Translations under genes and position numbers: made by a program
In this document: positions 61,329 through 64,000 of the stretch, piece by piece
How the letters are laid out: the number at the start of each line of letters is the position of its first letter
How positions within the stretch are numbered: position 1 is the stretch's first letter
Assembly (NCBI RefSeq): GCF_039831995.1
Contig: NZ_JBDOIO010000003.1
Span: 2,976,001-3,040,000, forward strand
Reading direction: 5' to 3'
DNA length: 64,000 nt
From: Paenibacillus pabuli
GTDB lineage: Bacteria > Bacillota > Bacilli > Paenibacillales > Paenibacillaceae
The notes under the pieces: generated by a model
The model's database searches: none
Seen by the model: only the letters and a program-made list of their open reading frames with translations
What the model was told of the DNA's origin: nothing

Positions 61329-61382
61329 TCAACTATCCTGCCCGTTAGCTTAACGAAAAAAACCGGCTAATTAGCCGGCTAC
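61329..61382. repeat. Dispersed intergenic repeat with hairpin
   Basis: TCAACTATCCTGCCCGTTAG is followed by CTTAACGAAAAAAA and the perfect hairpin AGCCGGCTAATTAGCCGGCT region. Together they show the two-part structure. The rest of 61174-61549 shows nothing else. Confidence 0.65.
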
Positions 61383-61549
61383 ATACTTGAATTGTCATAA
61401 ACGTTTGAATGGGAACTCACGGCAAATGCCTCCAATTTCGACTCGTGGCAAACTGATGCTGTCCATTATGTTCCACAATAGACAAAAACAATGGAGATCA
61501 AGCATTTTCCAGAAAACATATATAAATGATTCATTTTTATTGTTTAATC

Positions 61550-62014
61550 TCACTCATGATGATGATCATGGCTGTGGCGGCTCGCGAGTTGGTTGAGCTC
61601 ATCCACATATGTAACGGACAGCTCGGCATAGAGCACCCCTTTTTGCACCTGGATCTGTTGATGCAGATGACGCAAACGCCCGAGATTTCCTCGTACAGCA
61701 ATGACCTCGAGACACTGATCGTGGTTCAGATGTACATGCATGTTGGAGATAATGTCATGATGTGCCTGATGCTGCAGTTCCATCAAACGGACCGGCAGAT
61801 CGCTGATATGGTGATCATAGACCATGACAATCGTTCCTGCCACATCCTGCTCGGATCGCAGACGGGAAGGCTCCAGCAGTGTTTTGCGAACCAGATCGCG
61901 AAACGCCTCGGACCGGTTTTTGTACCCCCGCTCTTCAATATATTTATCAAACTGTTCAATCAGCGGAGTAGGGAATGCCACACCGAATCGGGTCAAATCT
62001 TCTTTATCTGCCAT
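61550..62014 (-). CDS. nikR: Nickel-responsive regulator NikR
   Basis: 154 residues. An N-terminal ribbon-helix-helix (TRFGVAFPTPLIEQFDKYIE; YKNRSEAFRDLVRKTLLE) is joined to a C-terminal ACT-like nickel domain. The high-affinity nickel ligands keep the known spacing 11-2-6: His82, His93, His95 and Cys101 in HQAHHDIISNMHVHLNHDQC. The C-terminal tail is His-rich (RHSHDHHHE), longer than in E. coli NikR. It represses nickel uptake when Ni(II) is sufficient. The CntA/NikA-like importer at 19-24 kb is the obvious target although it lies 37 kb away. The ATG has an AGGAGG site. Confidence 0.95.
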   Translation of the reverse strand: MADKEDLTRFGVAFPTPLIEQFDKYIEERGYKNRSEAFRDLVRKTLLEPSRLRSEQDVAGTIVMVYDHHISDLPVRLMELQHQAHHDIISNMHVHLNHDQCLEVIAVRGNLGRLRHLHQQIQVQKGVLYAELSVTYVDELNQLASRHSHDHHHE

Positions 62015-62036
62015 TCATAGCCTCCTGCATGTCGTT

Positions 62037-62050
62037 TACACCCGAGTGTA
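62037..62050. promoter_or_regulatory. Candidate palindrome upstream of nikR
   Basis: TACACCCGAGTGTA matches its own reverse complement at 12 of 14 bases and lies 23 bases upstream of nikR. It may be an autoregulatory site; I found no copy near the ABC importer. Confidence 0.4.
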
Positions 62051-62066
62051 CCATAGTCTGGCTGCT

Positions 62067-63092
62067 TCATCGACTGTGCTCCTGCAAAAATCGTACGGCC
62101 TCCTCCAGCGCCCTTTTCCCGCCATCTGTCTGTAGTTGAAATTGATAGTCATGTCCCAGCTTCTCCGTTGAGGCCGTAAAAAACAGGGTTTCCGTTTCAA
62201 CTTCCAACCGCTTCAGGGTCTGTGCCAGTTCAACCGATTGCCCGGTTAACGGATCATGATTGCCTGAAGTAATAAATGCAGGTGGATAGTTCGGCGTAAC
62301 TTGCAGCACGGTCGACATCTCATCCAGGCGAGGGAACTCTTCAAAAGCTTTGACTCCCGTATAAGACCAGAGGAATGTCCGGATAAGAGGAAACCCGCTT
62401 TCGCCAACTGTACTCATATTATAAGGCCCACAGTATAGGAGGACACCTCGCAGCTCTTCCGGCTGAATGGAGGGCTGTATATTCATGAGTTGTGCAAGAG
62501 CCTGATTCGTTACAATCGCTGCGGTCTGACTTGCAATCTGAGCACCCGCGGAATTGCCAGCAAGAAAGACTTTTTGGGGATCCCCCTTAAATTCTTTGGC
62601 ATGATTCTGGATATAAGTCAGGGCTTGATTGGTTTGGAACACAGGCGTCGGATAAGGTGCATCTGGCGCAAGTGCATAGTTCATACTGACAACCACGAAC
62701 CCCCGCTCAGCCAATTGCATCGCATAGTCAGTTATGTCTTCTTTGTCGCCCAAGACCCAACCGCCCCCATGCACCCACAAAACGACAGGCAGCGATTCAG
62801 TGGCTGCGGACGGATAGTAGATATCCATCGTACTGTTGTTGCGTCCCCCTTCAATATAGGCTACATCCTTTAGACGGCTTACCCCTTCAGCCATAATGAC
62901 ATCAGAATCAGATGGGGCAAGCTTGATTAGTGTTTTTAAAAAGAAAATGGGAATATTGGGTGTGATTTGCCCGCCAATATAAAGAGTAAACATAGCCAGA
63001 ATTACAATCGCGCCCGGCATCCAATACCGCTTGTGTCTGTACCACGGCCTTGCTGTATCTCCGGTGTTCAACTTGATCTGCAACAGGTTCAC
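62067..63092 (-). CDS. Alpha/beta hydrolase (HSL/carboxylesterase type) with N-terminal membrane helix
   Basis: 341 residues. One membrane helix lies near 28-47 (PGAIVILAMFTLYIGGQI). The hydrolase core carries the HGGGW oxyanion motif (LWVHGGGWVLGDKED), nucleophile Ser in FLAGNSAGAQIASQ, Asp in TSGNHDPLTGQSVEL and a His in LGHDYQFQLQ. It is in the hormone-sensitive-lipase esterase group and acts on small esters. The GTG start at 63092 is marked by AGAG only; a TTG at 63083 with AGAGG eight bases away is equally likely. It stands next to the partial secreted-protein gene. Confidence 0.85.
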   Translation of the reverse strand: MNLLQIKLNTGDTARPWYRHKRYWMPGAIVILAMFTLYIGGQITPNIPIFFLKTLIKLAPSDSDVIMAEGVSRLKDVAYIEGGRNNSTMDIYYPSAATESLPVVLWVHGGGWVLGDKEDITDYAMQLAERGFVVVSMNYALAPDAPYPTPVFQTNQALTYIQNHAKEFKGDPQKVFLAGNSAGAQIASQTAAIVTNQALAQLMNIQPSIQPEELRGVLLYCGPYNMSTVGESGFPLIRTFLWSYTGVKAFEEFPRLDEMSTVLQVTPNYPPAFITSGNHDPLTGQSVELAQTLKRLEVETETLFFTASTEKLGHDYQFQLQTDGGKRALEEAVRFLQEHSR

Positions 63093-63184
63093 CTCTGTTC
63101 ATTCGTCTGTCTGCATCTAAAGTTGTGTACGCCTAGGGTACTGGTCGGGTTTCCATTTATTGTGTCTTCTTGGTCAGTTTATTG

Positions 63185-64000
63185 TTATTTCTTAGCCAGT
63201 TCCTTTTTTACCTTCAGGTAGATATCCGCAACTTTTTGCTCCAATGCATGGATATTTTGTTTAGAGCCAGCCCACTTCTCGGCAGCAGATGAGAGCTGAT
63301 TCAATGAACTCAATACACGTGAAGGCTGGCCAGCTTTGATATTCTGTTTGAACAGCTTCAGTGCGTTCGCGTATCGCTCTTTGGACAGGCTTGCCTGTTT
63401 TTTGCCGGTTTGAATCTGTTTCTTGATTGGATCGGCAGACGCAAGCATGGTGCGCAGACGCTTATCCTCTGTACTTTTGCGTTTGCGGGCATCGGCCAGC
63501 TGCTGTTTTTTGATGCGAATGTCCGCCTTCGCCAGCTGTACAGCTGGTTTCAATGTGTCTGCCTGAGCACGGAGCGCGGCAGTCCATTCCTTGTTCTTGG
63601 CGGCTCTGGCTGCAGCGAGCTGCTTGTTGACAGTGGTGTACAGCGTAAACATTGGCTCATAACGGGTTTGGGTACGCTTTAATGTATCTGCCTGTGCAGC
63701 CAGTTTCGCTTCATCTGTTTTCCGTATTTCCTGACGAAGCCTGGATAATTCAGCCGTATTCGCTGCATGAAGTGTTTTGATTTTCTGCTCCCAGCTCTGC
63801 TCCTGCGTCGTCCAGGTCCCCACTTTTTGGTACGTTTGCTGCAGTGAAGCTTTCGTTTGGGCATCCGCTTTCTTAAGCAGGGCTTCCCACGACTTTTGGG
63901 CGGTTACACCGAGATCCGGGCCTGCCGCCTCGGCAGCTGACGTAAAAAGATGCATGGAACCCACGCTGGCTACCAGAAGCAGCGCGATGCAAAATCGAGT
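63185..64000 (-). CDS. Secreted coiled-coil-rich protein (partial, N-terminus beyond right edge)
   Basis: At least 271 residues; the frame is open from the window edge. The visible start is the second half of a signal peptide (FCIALLLLVASVGSMHLFTS, then AAEAAGPDLG). The mature part is almost wholly helical, rich in Ala, Lys, Gln and Leu, with many heptad-like stretches (KASLQQTYQKVGTWTTQEQS; KTDEAKLAAQADTLKRTQTR), so long coiled coils are likely. No enzymatic motif is seen. Perhaps it is an envelope scaffold; no family is recognised. Confidence 0.75.
   Translation of the reverse strand, partial: TRFCIALLLVASVGSMHLFTSAAEAAGPDLGVTAQKSWEALLKKADAQTKASLQQTYQKVGTWTTQEQSWEQKIKTLHAANTAELSRLRQEIRKTDEAKLAAQADTLKRTQTRYEPMFTLYTTVNKQLAAARAAKNKEWTAALRAQADTLKPAVQLAKADIRIKKQQLADARKRKSTEDKRLRTMLASADPIKKQIQTGKKQASLSKERYANALKLFKQNIKAGQPSRVLSSLNQLSSAAEKWAGSKQNIHALEQKVADIYLKVKKELAKK

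Overview
The window reads as a stretch of chromosome from a Paenibacillus-like, spore-forming member of the Bacillota. This is inferred from strong AGGAGG-type ribosome sites, frequent TTG/GTG starts, ECF sigma/DUF4179 anti-sigma pairs, a copper-amine-oxidase-N stalk domain fused to leucine-rich repeats, a BclB-type exosporium remnant, and the gene families overall. No rRNA, tRNA, CRISPR array, intact insertion sequence or prophage was seen.

Layout. 0-3.5 kb: an ECF sigma/anti-sigma pair (the anti-sigma runs off the left edge), a mismatch-type uracil DNA glycosylase, an AEC permease and a small conserved protein. 3.6-11.1 kb: an RNA-repair locus. A leftward three-gene operon encodes an RlaP-type nucleotidyltransferase, the Hen1 3'-terminal ribose 2'-O-methyltransferase and the three-domain Pnkp kinase-phosphatase-ligase. 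It diverges from two overlapping WYL-domain regulators. 11.1-19.1 kb: a LURP-one-like protein, a YtrA-type GntR/ABC operon with a palindromic operator, an aldo/keto reductase, a membrane protein, an S9 peptidase and a MalY/PatB C-S lyase. 19.2-24.4 kb: a five-gene CntA/NikA-like metal ABC importer; the matching nickel regulator NikR lies far away at 61.5 kb.

24.4-41.5 kb is visibly AT-richer and patchier. It holds two paralogous LRR proteins, two more sigma/anti-sigma modules, a DJ-1 protein, two neighbouring genes each broken by a single-base frame change (a WYL regulator and a Nudix hydrolase), a 5'-truncated collagen-like exosporium gene, a TetR/MFS pair with matched palindromic operators, a PQQ-like propeller protein, an AhpD-like protein and a tyrosine phosphatase. 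41.6-53.6 kb: a second MFS/TetR pair, a two-component system divergent from a PAF-acetylhydrolase-like enzyme, acetyltransferase, LacI, APH and LysR genes, a MetX-like hydrolase, and a 51-residue membrane protein.

53.9-60 kb is an arsenic cluster: arsR-arsB-arsC, a truncated phosphatase-like ORF, two flavoprotein oxidoreductases, a MarR regulator and a divergent arsN1-type acetyltransferase. ArsR, MarR and one flavoprotein all carry Cys-Cys pairs at their ends, which suggests a shared thiol chemistry for trivalent arsenic. 60.3-64 kb: a membrane cupredoxin protein, nikR, an esterase and a partial secreted protein.

A dispersed intergenic repeat (left half CTATCCTGCCCGTTAG, right half a GCAGCC/GGCTGC hairpin) occurs about nine times between 30.9 and 61.4 kb. 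I did not find it in the first 30 kb. It sits at two gene-truncation junctions. The strongest candidate for an interesting system is the RNA-repair locus with its two WYL regulators; the Cys-Cys arsenic cluster is second.
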